From NCBI GenBank assembly GCA_023548195.1, contig JAJHZJ010000808.1:2275182-2339181 (forward strand): 64,000 bases of DNA. Reading direction: 5' to 3'. The stretch's first letter is position 1; each line of letters opens with the position of its first letter. The translations under genes were made by a program, and so were the position numbers. The DNA is from Bettongia penicillata ogilbyi. Taxonomy: Eukaryota > Chordata > Mammalia > Diprotodontia > Potoroidae. Below are positions 25,259 through 35,698 of the stretch, piece after piece. The notes beneath the pieces are model-generated. The model had not been told where the DNA came from and did not search any database. It saw nothing but the letters and a program-made list of their open reading frames with translations.

Positions 25259-25500
25259 TGAATAGCTAGCATTTATACAGTATGTTAAGTTCATGAAACA
25301 CTGGATATATTTCCTCCTTTGGCCCTCATAACAACCTGAGAAGATAGGTACTGTGGCTATCCCCATTTTACGGAAGAGGAAACAGGTTGACTGACTTGCC
25401 CAGCTAGGGTCACACAGGTAGTGTCTAAAGCAGAATCTGAATTCAAGTCTTCCTGATTCCAAATGCAGTGCTCTATCCGTTCCAACAGCATCACCTACAT
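25259..25500 (-). repeat. MIR/Mar-like SINE, nearly full length
   Basis: TAGCTAGCATTTATACAGTA, CCCCATTTTACGGAAGAGGA, AGGGTCACACAGGTAGTGTC and CAGTGCTCTATCCGTTCC read as the reverse of the SINE from tail to head. Confidence 0.75.
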
Positions 25501-26137
25501 CGCAGGATTTCTGGTGAGGAACATTATTGCTATCATTATTAACTGTCATCATTATTATCAGAGTAGGCCTTCAATTAAGACTATCTAACTGACTCTATTT
25601 TTCCCTTCCTCCCTGACAAGAATTGATTTTTTTCTTGTTTTTCCAGTTTACCAGCTGAATCCTCCTCCGTTCTCAATCTAAGCTTGAGACAGGTAGTGGA
25701 GGTCAGTAAGATTCTTCCTTTCTCTGCACTCCTTCCAAAAGCAAAATTGAGAATAAAGATAGTCACACCTTCTCTCTCTCTCTTTTATTTTTAAGTAGAC
25801 TGAGCCAAAATCCGCCTTTGGGTGTGTACTTGTGGCTGCTGCTGGCCTAAGGCAAAGCTTCTCACAAAGGACTAATTCTCTTTTGAAATGAAGTCTGGAG
25901 AAAGAGGCCCTTTTCCTTCTCTGCTTTTAAAAAATCTTCCTCTCCCACTTCTATCTGTGAAAGGACATCTTGTCCACTTTTCACTTTACATTCTCAGACT
26001 GCTAGTGTCCAATCAATCTTTAGGTCCATTCCAGAGAAACATGGACATTTGAAGGTTCTTGAAGAAAATATGTCACTTTTGAGGGAGATGGAGGAAAGTT
26101 AATGCAATCACTGATCAGACAATAGGCCATGTCACAT
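25501..26137. other. No recognised feature
   Basis: No repeat or coding signal recognised. Confidence 0.4.
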
Positions 26138-26175
<38 letters not shown>

Positions 26176-26183
26176 ACACACAT
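26138..26183. repeat. (CA)n microsatellite
   Basis: AC dinucleotide run with one TA interruption. Confidence 0.95.
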
Positions 26184-26284
26184 ATAATCTCGAAAAAGTT
26201 GACAAAGGGATTAAAATCCTGGATTGTTTGTTGAAGAAAAATAAGAATTCATCCATTAACTAAGTAATATGTCTAAGACAGGAA

Positions 26285-26567
26285 GGTGTTCTTAATCTTT
26301 GTGTTATGGACCCCTTTGCCAGTCTGGAGGAAGCTGTGAGTCTCTTGTCAGAATACTAATGAGTAATAATGTAAAAGTATAAAATAGGATGCACACGGAC
26401 TCTGAAGACCTCCCTTCCTGAGATGTATATTGACATTTGATACAGACGTCAGTTTGTTGTAATTGGGAAACAGGAGTATCCCGTCTTTGAGGACAGAAGT
26501 GATGGCCCTGAAATACAGTTATTAAGATACTTTTAATCCCAGGACCCTAGGTTAAGAATCCCAGTCC
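26285..26567. mobile_element. Short non-autonomous DNA-transposon-like repeat, second copy
   Basis: It starts GTTCTTAATCTTTGTGTTAT and GGACCCCTTTGCCAGTCTGG, and ends CTAGGTTAAGAATCCC. The ends are roughly inverted (GTTCTTAA versus TTAAGAA), as in hAT-type MITEs. It is homologous to 18125-18312. Confidence 0.55.
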
Positions 26568-26955
26568 TAAAGAAAAGGGATCCCCTAGGACCTATGTTCT
26601 TGCTAAGTATTTATTCCTTCCCTGACCTAATTCATTTTGCCAAATAAGATTGTCTACTCAGAACCCAGATTTTGCAGAACCGACACTACGAACAGTTTGA
26701 AGTCAAAGACAACCTTCCCATCTGTGTAATGGGCACAAGAGGACAGAACTATTGGTCACTGAGCAGTCTATTCAGTCCATCACAGGCAGATGTGAATAAT
26801 AACATTTTGTTTCTCCTTGAGGACAGTAGGAATATAGTGTTTGAAGGGTCTATTTTATATATTTGAAGGAAAGGATAATCGGGCATCGTTTGTACATGAT
26901 TCCAAACAGCGCAATGAAAAAGGACAATCTGACAAAACTTAGCCCAGAAGGAGAA
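26568..26955. other. No recognised feature
   Basis: A 64-codon frame (26672-26866) shows no known domain. Confidence 0.4.
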
Positions 26956-27130
26956 CAAGGAGCTGTAGAAAATGCATTGACTTTGAAGTCAGAGACTGAG
27001 GAAATCCTACTCAGCTTTGCCACTTACTACCTGTGCATCAGGTTACTTAACTTGTCCAAGCCACAGTTACACTGGTAACTTGAAGGGATTGCACTAGATG
27101 GCTTCTGAGGTCCCTTCCAACAGTTAACCT
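26956..27130 (+). repeat. MIR-like SINE
   Basis: GAAAATGCATTGACTTTGAA, CTTTGCCACTTACTACCTGT and GCTTCTGAGGTCCCTTCCAA. Confidence 0.75.
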
Positions 27131-27289
27131 ATGATCCTCTTTGAAGATAAAAGACAACTGTGTATCTATAGACCAAAGTACTTTAGTTATAGACTAGCTG
27201 ACGATAAAGTGATTATCCCAGAATATATGTACACCATCTAACACAGATAAAAAATAAAATGAGTGCCCAGGCATAGTTTTATAGATTTA

Positions 27290-27690
27290 AAACATGAAAG
27301 ACCCTTGGAGTTCATCTAATCCAACTCTGCCATTTTACGCTTGAAGAAAATAAGACCTAGAGAGTGGTTAAATAGGGGTGCAGCAAGAGAGACCCAGGCC
27401 TGCAGTCAGGCAGACCTAAGTTCAAATCCACCCTCAGATACGTCTTAGCTGTGTCATTCTGGACAAGTCATTTGAATTGTTTCCTTCAGTTTCCTCAATC
27501 CTAAAATGAGGTAATAATAGTACTTAACTCACAAGATAACATTTGCAAAAAGCACGTAGCACAGTACCTGCACATAGTAGGTATTCTATGAATGTTTTTT
27601 TCCCATCCTCACTTCAGTTGAGCTGGAATTTGAACTTGGGTTCTCTGCCTCTAAATTCAGTATACTTTGTACTACCCCCTGTAACATTTT
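27290..27690 (-). repeat. MIR-like SINE split by a second SINE
   Basis: The left part (27290-27372: GTTCATCTAATCCAACTCTG, CATTTTACGCTTGAAGAA) and right part (27615-27690: GAATTTGAACTTGGGTTCTC) are one reverse SINE. The plus-strand SINE at 27373-27612 lies between them. Confidence 0.65.
27373..27612 (+). repeat. MIR/Mar-like SINE nested in an older SINE
   Basis: GACCTAAGTTCAAATCCACC, TTAGCTGTGTCATTCTGG, TTTCCTCAATCCTAAAATGA and GCACATAGTAGGTATTCTAT in order. Confidence 0.75.
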
Positions 27691-28164
27691 CTTTGTAGGA
27701 CTACTCCCCTAATTGTTTCTCTTATCCTGGACCTATTCTGTCTCCATATGTGTGTGTGTATGTGTTAGATATAGGTTTAGAGATATATGGATATGGATAT
27801 ACATATTTAATGTTATACATATATTTGTACCTATCTGTATATATTACACATGTGTGTAGATTATATATTCATATGTACACTAATAATTTTTGATGTCTCC
27901 TATTCAATGAAAGCAGGAGCAAAAAGGTCTCCTGAGGCTTTTTCTTTCCTGGTTGTCACCATGAATTATTTTATTTTTTATCCACAAGCATGTATTTTCT
28001 TTTCCTCTCATCACCCCTGCCCCCCAACTGAAATAAGAAAAGAAAACCCTTAGAAACAAATAGACATAATCAGGTAAAACAAATTTCCACATTGGCTCTG
28101 TCTCTTTTTGCACCCTGAGTCAACATCTCCCTATCAGGAGGTGGCTAACATGTTTCATCATTAG
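27691..28164. other. TG/TA-rich stretch, otherwise unrecognised
   Basis: 27745-27870 holds imperfect TGTG and ATAT repeats. The remainder is unrecognised. Confidence 0.45.
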
Positions 28165-28225
28165 TGCCCTGGAAGGTTCATGTCTTCCTGACTCCAGGCC
28201 TGGCCCTCTATCTTCTTCATCACTT
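28165..28225 (-). repeat. Mar-type SINE head fragment
   Basis: TCATGTCTTCCTGACTCCAG and GGCCCTCTATCTTCTTCATC. Confidence 0.5.
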
Positions 28226-28474
28226 AGTATAAACACACTACTATGATATATAACACTGCATGAAATGTGCTTTAGAAAATTTCTCTTCCAAAAAAAGTGT
28301 TATGTGAAGTCGGAAGGACAATGCTTTCTTAGGAAAAAAAGCATTTAATTTAGATTTCAATAGATAGACATGTGTTTACTGGTCAAAGAAAGAAAAAAAA
28401 AGACAATCCAGGTATATGTAGCCTTGTGAGCTAAGGCATTGTGGTGGGAGATCATAGGGCACAGCGGGATGGGG

Positions 28475-28725
28475 GTGGGGAGTGGAATGGATAGAACTCT
28501 GAACTGGGAGTCGAAGAAACCTGAGTTCAAATTTGGCCTCAAGACATTTGCTAGCTCTGTGACCCTGGGCAAGTCACTTAACCTATGCCCCCCTTGGTTT
28601 CCTCATCTGTAAAATGAGGATAATAGCAAAATCCATTTTCCAGGATTGTGGCAAGGATCAAATGAAATAATTGTAAAGTGCTTAGCCCAGTGCCTAGTAC
28701 ATAGTAAGACAACTGTAAATATCAT
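28475..28725 (+). repeat. MIR/Mar-like SINE
   Basis: AAACCTGAGTTCAAATTTGG, TGTGACCCTGGGCAAGTCAC, CCTCATCTGTAAAATGAGGA and CAGTGCCTAGTACATAGTAA. Confidence 0.85.
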
Positions 28726-28889
28726 TATCTTGTTTTACTTCTTTTATTTTCTTGTTTATTTACTCATTTTGCTTGTTTAGGCCACATGGAGAGGAGTTAG
28801 AGTTGTAGAGCGCTTTGAACGCCAGGTATCCAACAAAAGATTCTGAAATATATTTAGTAGTCATTTGGTAGTCACTAAAGACTTTTAAG

Positions 28890-29135
28890 CAGAGGTAGTG
28901 TGGGGGATAGAGCACTGGATTTGGAGTTAGGAAGACCCGAATTCAAATTTGACCTCAGACACTAGCTGTGTGACCCTGAGCAAATCATTTAACTTCTGTC
29001 TACCTCAGTTTCCTCACCTGTAAAATGAGGATAATAACAGCACTTATCCCCCAGAATAGTAAGGATCAAATGAAATAATATCTGTAAAGAGGTTGGCACA
29101 GAGCATGGTGCATAGTAGATACTTGATAAATGTAT
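28890..29135 (+). repeat. MIR/Mar-like SINE
   Basis: GGATAGAGCACTGGATTTGG, CGAATTCAAATTTGACCTCA, CCTCACCTGTAAAATGAGGA and TGGTGCATAGTAGATACTTG. It is the same family as the copy 400 bases upstream. Confidence 0.85.
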
Positions 29136-29274
29136 GTTACCTTCCTTTCTGGGTGTAGGAGATAATGTTCTTGCAGAGATCAAAAGGATGAAATTGGAAA
29201 GGGGAAAGAAGGGAGGCCTCTGCTTGAAAACTTCTAATAATGGGGCAGTACAATTTTGGGCAGTTTTCATTATG

Positions 29275-29880
29275 TGTAGAAAGTTCTCCTTAGATCATCT
29301 GAAATTTTCTCTGCATCTCCCACTCATTACACCTAGTACTTTCCTTTGATGCTAAATAGGACAAATCCAACTCCTGCCCAATTGGATCCTTCAAAAGTTC
29401 AAAAGTAGTTGTGGTACTCTCCTGGACCTCGGATGAATCTTTTCTTTTTCAGTTCCTTCATACACCCTTCAGTCATGGGGGTTTCTCAGCATCTCTCCAC
29501 CTGAATTGTCCTCCTCTGGCCAAATGTGGTCTCATAACTCATGATCCAGATGGGGACTGAGCGAAGCACCAACACTCTCACTTCCCTGCTATAGGACTCT
29601 CTACCTTTCTTCAGGAAAGCTAAAATCATGGCAATTTTTCAATCACACACTATTGATTCATAATTAATTTGGGAATCACTAAAACTCCCCTTTTCTACAG
29701 TTCACTTGTCAAGGTCAAATTAAACTGCCCATCTCTACTGGCATAGTTCCTAACTAGGATAAAGTAAGACCAGGGCAAATCTACAGTTTGCCCAATCTCT
29801 AACCAAGTAATTATTTAGCTTGCCTTCTAAAGTAACACCACACCCTGAACATGATGCAAAACCCAGCACTACAAGATAAG
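29275..29880 (-). mobile_element. CR1/L3 LINE fragment
   Basis: The plus strand gives the reverse of CR1/L3: GGATCCTTCAAAAGTTCAAA, TTGTCCTCCTCTGGCCAAAT, CCAGATGGGGACTGAGCG, CACACTATTGATTCATAATT and GTCAAGGTCAAATTAAACTG. It is very old. Confidence 0.65.
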
Positions 29881-30319
29881 CCCTGTCTCATGTTTCAGCT
29901 AGTTAAGAGTGCCCACAAGTATTTGTTCATATTCTAATAGAAGAAAATGAGAGCCAGTAAGGAGGCTGGTGTTCAAGGCAGGACACCTTGCAAAACACTC
30001 TTTCATACTGTTCCTCCTTCAGATCTACGAGTACTTAAGAAATTGACTGATGCTACTGCAGCATCATCAAATATTACTTTTGAGAACTCAGGGAGGAAAG
30101 AAATGGTGGGCTGCTTAGAACAAAGAACACTGTGTCTCTCTTTTTCAAAGTGGGGAGAGGCTGGCCCTGGCAATAATATGCTAACTCAGTGCTTTAACTT
30201 CAAAGTCAGGCAAGATACCAGAGAAAATTAAATAATTAACAATATGTAAAATTTCACAATACTTTGCGAGTAACAACCACAAAGTCTGGTGAAAAGCTCC
30301 TAAGAACAAACCAACCCTT
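29881..30319. other. No recognised feature
   Basis: A 94-codon plus frame (29947-30231) lacks recognisable domains. Confidence 0.4.
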
Positions 30320-30465
30320 ATCCATCAAATCCCTTATCAAAGCCTCCCTACCCTTCAAGGCCCTCTCTTCCATGAAGGCTTCCTTGATCATGCCTACAGT
30401 ACTCCAAGCATGGTAGGCATTTAATGAATGTAGGAATTGAATGAATGAATCACTCAAGCAAGAAG
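30320..30465 (+). mobile_element. L2 3' end fragment
   Basis: CTTCAAGGCCCTCTCTTCCA, GGCTTCCTTGATCATGCC and GCATGGTAGGCATTTAATGA are the L2 tail. Confidence 0.6.
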
Positions 30466-30603
30466 TAACCTCTCCCCAATGTTTTGTGTCACTCATATCA
30501 TAATGACAGCTGATGCTTATACGGTGCTAAAATGAGGTTCAGAGAGATTAAGTTAATTACCCAGAGCCACACATCTGTAAGTTTTTATTGGTTTGAGGCT
30601 TTT

Positions 30604-30860
30604 TTAGAGACTAGATCTTCCTATCTTACCCAGACTTGAAATGTAATGGCTATTCACAGGTCCAATCTAATACTGATCAGTCTGGGTAAGTTTGCTCATC
30701 TTTAAGCTGGCCAAGGACTCACCTTATTGATGTAGGCCTCATTGAGGTCACCCAATCAGCTTTAGCCCTACTTCAGGTCAGAACTTCTGAATACAAGTGA
30801 TTCACTAGCCTTAATCTCCAGCACTGATTAGTGGTGTGTACCATGATGACTAGCCCACCT
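30604..30860 (-). pseudogene. RN7SL: 7SL (SRP) RNA pseudogene
   Basis: Read on the plus strand this is a diverged reverse complement of 7SL RNA along its length. Recognisable blocks are AGAGACTAGATCTTCCTATC (3' end of 7SL), TGGCTATTCACAGGTCCAAT and TACTGATCAG (S domain, around the 7SL 'CTGATCAG' and 'GTGAATAGCCA' segments), TTGATGTAGG and GAGGTCACCC, then GAACTTCTGA and a diverged 5' end. A T-run at 30600-30605 is the complement of a short A-tail. S-domain sequence is present, so this comes from 7SL itself and not from an Alu-like SINE. Divergence makes it non-functional. Confidence 0.8.
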
Positions 30861-30949
30861 AAGTAAATCCTATATCTCACCTGAATTCAAGAACTCATTC
30901 ATTACTCTTTCCATAACATGCTGCCCCTAAATCAAAACATATCACACAT

Positions 30950-31080
30950 TGACTTATAGTTATTTGTATTCATGTCACCTGTTTCCTCCTAGATTTCAAG
31001 CTGCTTATACTCAGGGATGATGTTCCCTATATCTCTGTATTCCTGAACCTTACTAAGTGTTCAACAGAGACCTAATATAA
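30950..31080 (+). mobile_element. L2 3' end fragment
   Basis: CTAGATTTCAAGCTGCTTAT, ATATCTCTGTATTCCTGAAC and TACTAAGTGTTCAACAGAG. Confidence 0.5.
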
Positions 31081-31322
31081 TACAGATGGACTTCAGAAGT
31101 AAGGTTGACATTTATCCAACAGCACTTCAATGATATTACTTCTTTTACGTTTACATCCATTTTTCGAAGATAGCAAAGTCAAAGTCCCAGGTCCAGGCCT
31201 CAAAAGTCTTCCACTAGGCTAGAAAACTCTACCTAAAGGCTTTCATTTCTAGTCCTTCATCGATACCCTCATTTCAATTAAATTAATTGTGCCATTAACT
31301 CCTCCTGGACTTTCATCTAGGG

Positions 31323-31517
31323 CAAGGGTGGGGAACTTGTGACCTCAAGGCCACATGTGGTTCTCAAGTGTGGCCCTTTGAAAGAATTCAAACTTCACAG
31401 AACAAATCCCCTTAATAAAAAGGATTTGTTCTGTGAAACTTGGACTCAGTCAAAAGGTTGCACCCAAGGACCTAGAAGACTATGTGTGGCCTCAAGGCCT
31501 CAGGTTCTCCACCTATG
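31323..31517 (+). mobile_element. hAT-type MITE, copy 1 (195 bp)
   Basis: The ends are inverted repeats: CAAGGGTGGGGAACTTG at the left and CAGGTTCTCCACCTATG at the right. The element is flanked by ATCTAGGG (31315-31322) and ATCTAGGC (31518-31525), an 8-bp duplication with one mismatch. Eight bases and a TCTAG core are typical of hAT transposons. It codes for nothing. The interior has a palindromic block around GGATTTGTTCTGTGAAAC and its partner CACAGAACAAATCC. Confidence 0.85.
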
Positions 31518-31599
31518 ATCTAGGCATCATACCTACATCTGAAATTCTTAGACCACCATATTTCTTGAACTCATATTTAGCATGGTATAATTAAAAAAC

Positions 31600-31668
31600 T
31601 GCTCAGATGAGTGTCAGGGAAACCTGAGATCAAATCCAACCTTTAGTATTTATTAGCTATATGCCTCA
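31600..31668 (+). repeat. MIR-like SINE fragment
   Basis: GAAACCTGAGATCAAATCCA and TTTATTAGCTATATGCC. Confidence 0.5.
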
Positions 31669-31734
31669 TAATATTCCTTGAAGATGGCCAGGTATACAAT
31701 AGTGAGCCAATACATAACAACAATTCATTTTCAT

Positions 31735-31965
31735 ATACCGTTTTAAAGTTTAGAAAACATTTCACATATTATTTTACTTGAGTCTCAAAACGATCCTGTG
31801 ACGTAGATACTACAATTATTAGCTTCATTTTTTTTAGACAGAAGCTCAGAAGGGTTAATGTTCATGGACACATAGCTATTAAGGGTCAGAAGCAGACTGG
31901 ACCCAGATCTTCCTGTCTCTAACTCTAGTGCTCTGTCCACGGCAAAGGACTGAATTATGACTATG
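31735..31965 (-). repeat. MIR/Mar-like SINE, nearly full length
   Basis: CCGTTTTAAAGTTTAGAAAA, AAACGATCCTGTGACGTAG, AGCTCAGAAGGGTTAATG and ACTCTAGTGCTCTGTCCACG read from tail to head. Confidence 0.75.
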
Positions 31966-33987
31966 ACATACTTTTTATTATGCTAAGGTAATACTATATT
32001 TATGTAAGATTATTGGAGATATTCAAAGGTTTGCTAATGTTCAAGATCAAATATATTTACAAGTATTTCCTAGAGGGTCTTCTTGAGTTAGGAATTAATA
32101 TCAACATCATCAGTGCCTTTGATATTTAGGCTGGGAGGAGGGGACAAAACAATGCTTACAAAGTTTGGGAGTGCTCATTCATTTAAGGGGTGTTGCTGAG
32201 CAACTTTGAATTTTGGGGTTGGAAAAACTGCCTTGAGCTATGTGAAGAAAATGAAAGGTAAACCATATGTAATAGAAAACTGAGGAGTTCTAAGAACATA
32301 AACTACACAAAAATCAAAATAGTGTGTTGATTATAAAAGTAGCAGTCGGATATATATATGTGCGTGTACACATACACATCCATATGCATATAGATAAATA
32401 GAGTTGCTCCAATCCAGACTCGGTCTTCTTAAATGAGTGCACACAATGAGTGCACACCCCAGCAGGGAAAAAAAAAATCTGACAATGTAGATGAGCTCAT
32501 AAATAGAACATAAATTAGTAGACTGTCCAAATGTCATGTTAAAAACATAACAATACAATTGCAAAAGGCAACTTTTATCTGCATTGATCTTAACTCATTT
32601 CCCTTTCTGGGAAATTTTAAAGAGTATTTGGAGACGATCTCCCAAGAGAGTAACAAAAATTACCAAAGGCCTGGAAAAATAGGAAAACTTAAAAAAAAAC
32701 ACATATGATTTAGTGTACAAAAGATAAAACTTGTCTCTAAATATAGGCAGAGCATTAATAAAGATATTGAACACCTGTTGTTCATACCTAGCAAGCCAGT
32801 ACAAGAGGAATTTGCAGCTGGAGAGATTTACTTTAGATATAAGGAATTATTTCTGAATGGGAAGTGTAATCCTTTTACCAGGGGTAGGTTTGGCAACAAG
32901 GACCTAGGTCGCATGTTGAAGGACAGGAGCAAGAAAAGGGCATCTGACTACATTTGTCAAAGGTCTCTCCCTAGAAACCTCTTCACTGCATAACCAAGAA
33001 AACCAACTCTTCAATGCAAGGAAACTGTCCAATATGTATATTAGGGATGATATATTAAAAGAAAATCAAGGATCATTTTTATACCCTATAGCAAGTAGTG
33101 CCCAGAGATCCCACAATTAGCATTTATTAAAGTCACTGTTTCAGAGCGAAGTGTCTTCGGGAAGCATATCTCCCAGAAACCAGTGGAGAACACAGCAGAT
33201 CTGAGCCCACTCTGTCTGAAAGGAGTACAGGAATGACATGGTAGGATGAGATGACTCAGAGACTAAACTAAGGGAGTCAGGGAATGAGATGAGAGAGAAG
33301 TGGTAGCAGAAACCTGACATTGACATCCTTTCCATCTGGTTGCTGTGCCAAGAGGTAACCACACTCCTCTACAGTACTCCCCATTCTTAGTCTAACATCC
33401 TGTCATGACAGTCTTTAGCTGATAAGTCTCATGATGAGAAACTCAAAGTAACCAATGCTGCTACTGCAGTCACTCACCCAACATGTCGCCATGATTGACT
33501 TGATAGATGCTGTTTCCATTGTGTTGTCAAAGCTGACTGGATAAACCCAGAGTAGTTAGTCATCATGGACTGGAAGATATACATGGGTATACAACAGCTT
33601 TAGGAAAGGAGTGATTTGAGTGTTTGCTGCTTGATCTACCTCATTTATGTTGCATTATGTTTTGAATAAATATCCTTTGCTATACTCTGATAGAATATGC
33701 TTCATCCTGGGGCAGTCTGGGGAGATTAAGTAGAAATAGGGGAGTCATGAGCTACAGATTAAGATAGATGATTACTTCCTTGAGTACTATGAGTAATCAG
33801 TAAAGATCACTTTATGGAACCTGTGTGACACCTTTATTCTAGAGTTCTGAGGAAGCCTCTCCTAGAAATTTGTTGTACGACTCCTGCATAGTCCCCTGGA
33901 CTCCACTATGTTCCATGCTGTTCTATGCTACATTGGAATAACTACAAGTTTTTCTTCTTCACTGTCCTGAGCTGGTATCTTCTAATT
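31966..33987. other. 2 kb without a recognised feature
   Basis: Short frames only (largest 77 codons). 33400-33860 contains GAATAAATATCCTTTGC, which could be an LTR poly(A) region, but no LTR boundary is seen. Confidence 0.35.
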
Positions 33988-34180
33988 CAGGGGTAGGAAA
34001 CCTGCGGCCTCAAGGCCACATGTGGCGCTCTAGGTCCTCAAGTGCAGCCCTTTGATCAAATGCAAACTTCACAGAACAAATGCCCTTAATAAAAGGATTT
34101 GTTCTGTAAAACTTAGACTCGGTCAAAAAGCCACACCCAAGGACCTAGAAGGACTCCAGGCTGCATGTTTCTCACCCCTG
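33988..34180 (+). mobile_element. hAT-type MITE, copy 2 (193 bp)
   Basis: It begins CAGGGGTAGGAAACCTGCGG and ends GCATGTTTCTCACCCCTG. TTCTAATT (33980-33987) and TTCTAGTT (34181-34188) form an 8-bp duplication with one mismatch. It aligns along its whole length with copy 1 and is nearer a presumed consensus at its ends. Confidence 0.88.
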
Positions 34181-34211
34181 TTCTAGTTACCTGTAGCTTT
34201 TCCAGGTCCCC

Positions 34212-34321
34212 TAGGAGAAAGAAGGAGGAGGAGGAAAAGGGGAGAAGGCGAAAGGGAAGGAAGATGAAGGCGAGGAAGAGAACAGGGGAAGGGGGAAAAG
34301 GGGGAGGGGAAAAAGGAGGAA
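34212..34321. repeat. Purine-rich (GGGAAG/GGAGGA)n low-complexity tract
   Basis: About 110 bases of almost pure A and G between the MITE and the L1. Confidence 0.85.
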
Positions 34322-34402
34322 TGTGGATGCTATACCATTTGATGCATAAATGTTTAGTACTGATATTAATTCATTTTCTGTGGTACCTTTTAGCAAAATG
34401 TA

Positions 34403-35218
34403 TAGCCATACCTTGTTTCATTGTACTGTGCCTTACTACATTTGCAAATATTGAAGTTTTTACAAACTGAAGGTGGCAACCCTGCATTGAGCAAGTCTAC
34501 AGGTGCCTTTTTTCCAACAGCATGTGTTCACATCATGTCTCTGTATCACATTTTGGTCATTCTCACAATATTTCGAACTTTTTCATTATTTAATATATCT
34601 GTTACGGTGATCTGTGATTAGTGATCTTCGATGTTACTTCTTCAATTGTTTTGGGCACCCTACATAAGAGGGCAAACAAGCAGTAAATGTTGCCTGTATT
34701 CTGACTGCTCCACCAACCAGCCATTTTTCATCTCTTTCCCTCTCCTTGGGCCTCCCTATTTTCTGAGACACAACAATATTGAAATTAGGTCAATTTATCC
34801 CTACAATGGCCTCTAAGTGTTCAAGTGAAAGAAAGTGTCAATTGATGCAGCAAACTTTAAGAACTGCCACAGCTACCCCAACCTTCAGCATCACTCCCTG
34901 ATCAGTCAGCAGATATCAACATTGAGGCAGGTCCCTCCACTAGTGAAATGACTACAACTCACTGAAAGTTCAGACGATGGTTAGCATTTTTCCCTAGCAA
35001 TAAAGCATTTTTAAACTAAGCTATGTACATTTTTTTAGACATAATACTATTGTACACTTAATAGACTACAGTATAGTGTAAACAAAACTTTTATATGTAA
35101 ATAAGTAACATGTAAAATGCATTGGGAAATAAAAAATTCATGTGCCTCGCTTTACTGAAATACTCATTTTATTGTGGTGGTCTGAAACTGAACCCACAAT
35201 ATCACCAAGGTACGATTG
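34403..35218 (+). mobile_element. Tigger1-like (pogo/mariner) DNA transposon, internally deleted
   Basis: Its ends fit a Tigger inverted repeat: TAGCCATACCTTG at the left, and CAAGGTACGATTG at the right. TA at 34401-34402 and at 35219-35220 is the mariner target duplication. Interior landmarks match the mammalian Tigger1 pattern as I know it: GGCAACCCTGCATTGAGCAA, TCTGACTGCTCCACCAACCA, ACAATGGCCTCTAAGTGTTC and AGACTACAGTATAGTGTAAA. Sequence jumps from the region before the transposase start to the 3' region near 34850, so the transposase gene is gone and only about 816 bp remain. Confidence 0.88.
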
Positions 35219-35239
35219 TAGTTTTCCTGATTATCTCTT

Positions 35240-35464
35240 TCAAGTGAGTCTATTTTTGCTTTTGCTTTGCCTGAGATCATAATTGCTCCCCTGCCTTTTT
35301 TTTTTTACTTCAGCTGAAGCATAATAGGTTCTACTCCAGTCTCTTATTTTCATCTGTTTTAAGTGTGTCTCTTGTAGACAACATACTGTTGTTGGATTTT
35401 GGTTTCTAATCCATTCTGCTATCTGCTTCTGTTTTATGAGTAAGTTCATCCCATTCATGTTCAC
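35240..35464 (-). pseudogene. L1 ORF2 N-terminus (AP endonuclease domain start)
   Basis: The minus frame reads MNMNGMNLLIKQKQIAEWI and then CCLQETHLK. The QETH motif carries the catalytic Glu of the L1 apurinic-type endonuclease that nicks target DNA. The frame is lost after about 60 residues. Confidence 0.82.
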
Positions 35465-35653
35465 AATAGTGTTTTTAAATTGTGTATTTCTCTCTATCCC
35501 TATTCTCTTCTATTTATCCTTATCTTTTTTTTTACCCTGTCCTCTCCTCAAAAGTCTGGCTTTTTTTTTTGACCACTGCCTTCCTTAATCTACTCTCCCT
35601 CTTAGCACTTTCCTTTCCTTAATTGTTGGGTAAGATGAATTTCTATACCCAAC

Positions 35654-35698
35654 TGTGTATGTGTGTGCGTGTGCGTGTGTGTGTGTGTGTGTATGTGT
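35654..35698. repeat. (TG)n microsatellite in the L1 inter-ORF spacer
   Basis: GTGTGT run with GC and TA interruptions. It occupies the same spacer position as the CA tracts in both HAL1 copies. Confidence 0.9.

Noticed and set aside
28475..29135. Two direct repeats 400 bp apart as a CRISPR-like or segmental duplication
   Set aside because: Both are separate MIR/Mar SINE insertions. Spacing and flanks are unrelated.
30604..30860. Alu-like SINE
   Set aside because: The sequence contains 7SL S-domain text, which Alu lacks, and the genome is marsupial.
33400..33860. Possible LTR with AATAAA
   Set aside because: No TG...CA boundary, duplication or TATA box in the right place could be defined.
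34211..34470. Lys/Glu/Gly-rich ORF and its Pro/Phe-rich mirror
   Set aside because: Translation of the purine-rich low-complexity tract.
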